DNA of 52,755 nucleotides. Origin: Gammaproteobacteria bacterium. Its GTDB lineage: Bacteria > Pseudomonadota > Gammaproteobacteria > Steroidobacterales > Woeseiaceae. Positions 51,668-52,755 of this stretch are shown piece after piece (position 1 is the first letter of the stretch; each line of letters starts with the position of its first letter). The stretch covers positions 1 through 52,755 of the forward strand of contig JAOUHU010000015.1 of the NCBI GenBank assembly GCA_029884455.1, read 5' to 3'. Position numbers and translations under genes: made by a program. The notes under the pieces were generated by a model that saw only the letters and a program-made list of their open reading frames with translations, ran no database searches and had not been told where the DNA came from.

Positions 51668-52755
51668 TTAATCAAAATAGTTGGACAAAGCTTCCAGGAA
51701 GGCATACTCATCCACGCCATGACGCTCGAGTGGCTTCGGTTGCGCACTCCAGATGGCGACCACCAGCTGCCGCTCCGGATCGACGAAAACATACTGGCCA
51801 AAAATACCGACCGCCGCAAAGCTCCGTCCGTGCAATGGCCACCACATGTAACCGTAGTCAATGAGTTCGCCGCCAACAACCTGGCGAGCGCTTGCTTCTG
51901 CCACCCAGCCCTCGGGCAGCACGCGCTCGCCATTAATGACACCGTCATTGAGCATGAACAGGCCGAAGCGGGCATAGTCGCGCAGCGTTGCAGACAGGCC
52001 GCTGCCGCCGATTTCAAGACCGCCGGGCGATTCCAGCCACCAGTTGGCATCAGCCTGCATACCCATTTTTGACCAGATCTTCTCCGACAGGTAGTCGGCG
52101 ATCGGCCTGTCGATGGCGGCGCGCAACAGGGCGCCGACCACGTGCGTTTCACCCGTGCTGTAATTCCAGCGCGTGCCCGGCTCCGCGGCGCGTGGCAGGG
52201 CCGCCATCAGCTCGAGAATGACGCCGGGCTGCTGGCCGATCTGCGCCTCGAGCATGCGACGGCGATCCGAGCCCGGGTCGGTATAGGTTTCGTTCCAGGC
52301 GACACCCGAACTCATCTGCATCAGTTGCCGAATTGTCACACCATCGTAGGCCGAGCCCTGCAAACGCGGCAGGTATTGCACGATGGCATCGTCAACCGAG
52401 TCGATGTAACCGTCCTGGATCGCGGCACCGACCAGCGTGGTCGTTATCGACTTGACCACCGACATCGACATCCAGCGCGTGTGCTCGTCATTGCCGAGCA
52501 GGTACTTTTCAAAAACGACATCGCCCCAGTGCAGGATAAGCAGGCCGCTGACACGATTCAGCGCCAGAACATCGTAGAGGTCGTATTGGGTATTGTTTGC
52601 GCTGACACGAAAGTCGTCCAGGGATTGCAGCCGTTGCGGAAATGTTGCCGAGCTCGCGCCGCGTTTGACTACCCGCGTTGGAAACAGGCGATCGATGTTG
52701 CGAAAGGTATTGACCTGGATGTCGGCATACAATTTGCCGTCGTAGATTTCGCGCA
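51668..52755 (-). CDS. Class C beta-lactamase-fold serine hydrolase, N-terminus cut by the window edge
   Basis: At least 362 residues are visible and the frame is open to the right edge (reading REIYDGKLYADIQV), so the start lies outside. The fold is that of penicillin-binding-protein-like hydrolases (PF00144). The nucleophile Ser-x-x-Lys is in MSMSVVKSITTTLVG, the Tyr-x-x motif is in RWNYSTGETHVVGALL, and the third motif region is near GIFGQYVFVDPERQLVVAIW. The Tyr-Ser-Thr variant of YxN is usual for the esterase/peptidase members rather than true beta-lactamases. It may act on small esters or D-peptides in the periplasm. It is followed after 4 bases by the exported amidohydrolase, suggesting a shared substrate pathway. 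Confidence 0.88.
   Translation of the reverse strand, partial: REIYDGKLYADIQVNTFRNIDRLFPTRVVKRGASSATFPQRLQSLDDFRVSANNTQYDLYDVLALNRVSGLLILHWGDVVFEKYLLGNDEHTRWMSMSVVKSITTTLVGAAIQDGYIDSVDDAIVQYLPRLQGSAYDGVTIRQLMQMSSGVAWNETYTDPGSDRRRMLEAQIGQQPGVILELMAALPRAAEPGTRWNYSTGETHVVGALLRAAIDRPIADYLSEKIWSKMGMQADANWWLESPGGLEIGGSGLSATLRDYARFGLFMLNDGVINGERVLPEGWVAEASARQVVGGELIDYGYMWWPLHGRSFAAVGIFGQYVFVDPERQLVVAIWSAQPKPLERHGVDEYAFLEALSNYFD

Noticed and set aside
51664..52152. Long N-terminal extension of the amidohydrolase (731 codons in all)
   Set aside because: It lies out of frame inside the serine-hydrolase gene; a lipoprotein signal begins at ATG 51663.

Overview
The window reads as a stretch of chromosome from a free-living, GC-rich gammaproteobacterium. 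Genes are tightly packed and many share 1-8 bp stop/start overlaps. Envelope traits are Gram-negative: TonB-dependent receptors, several outer-membrane barrels, lipoproteins and a YdbH/YdbL pair. The mix of ECF regulation, sulfotransferase, BKACE enzyme, CehA-like hydrolase and TolB-like/TPR proteins resembles marine or sediment lineages such as Woeseiaceae or Steroidobacteraceae; that placement is inference. I found no rRNA, tRNA, CRISPR array, phage or insertion-sequence gene.

Layout. 1-3.3 kb: the start of a leftward HlyD-type efflux adaptor, divergent from an NtrC-type regulator and its kinase, with a near-ideal sigma-54 promoter and a candidate activator site between them. 3.3-5.9 kb: an ECF sigma factor, a membrane protein likely to be its anti-sigma factor, and two exported HEAT-repeat proteins. 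5.9-8.7 kb (leftward): an Asp/Asn-hydroxylase-like dioxygenase, a TPR-sulfotransferase and an outer-membrane protein. 8.9-12.6 kb: class I fructose-bisphosphate aldolase, a 71-bp near-perfect palindrome, monomeric isocitrate dehydrogenase and a MarR regulator. 12.7-17 kb: a cobalamin riboswitch, a BtuB-like receptor, an MFS transporter and a convergent outer-membrane protein. 17.1-20.6 kb: a DEAD-box helicase divergent from the ABC-F protein YbiT.

20.6-26.2 kb holds a metabolic island on two convergent strands: class III aminotransferase, P1-family (beta-)aminopeptidase and a catalytically dead-looking P1 paralogue, facing an acetylpolyamine-deacetylase-type enzyme, a GNAT and a BKACE beta-keto-acid cleavage enzyme. 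Together they could release, transaminate and cleave beta-amino acids or acetylated amines. 26.3-28.8 kb: a TolB-propeller/CehA-McbA hydrolase. 28.8-29.4 kb: the remains of a PhoB-like regulator with a large internal deletion, still carrying a terminator and an 11-bp-periodic operator-like array.

29.4-33.2 kb: two TPR proteins, one a membrane-anchored TolB-like regulator type. 33.2-38.4 kb: glycogen synthase divergent from ydbH-ydbL-EamA transporter. 38.4-43.9 kb (leftward): a large TonB receptor, a terminator, a LytTR response regulator/LytS-type kinase pair and a secreted protein of unknown function. 44-52.8 kb: a lipoprotein nuclease/phosphatase-family enzyme, three unrecognised envelope proteins, a cupin and MFS transporter, a porin-like barrel, an exported YtcJ-like amidohydrolase and a class C beta-lactamase-fold serine hydrolase cut by the right edge.
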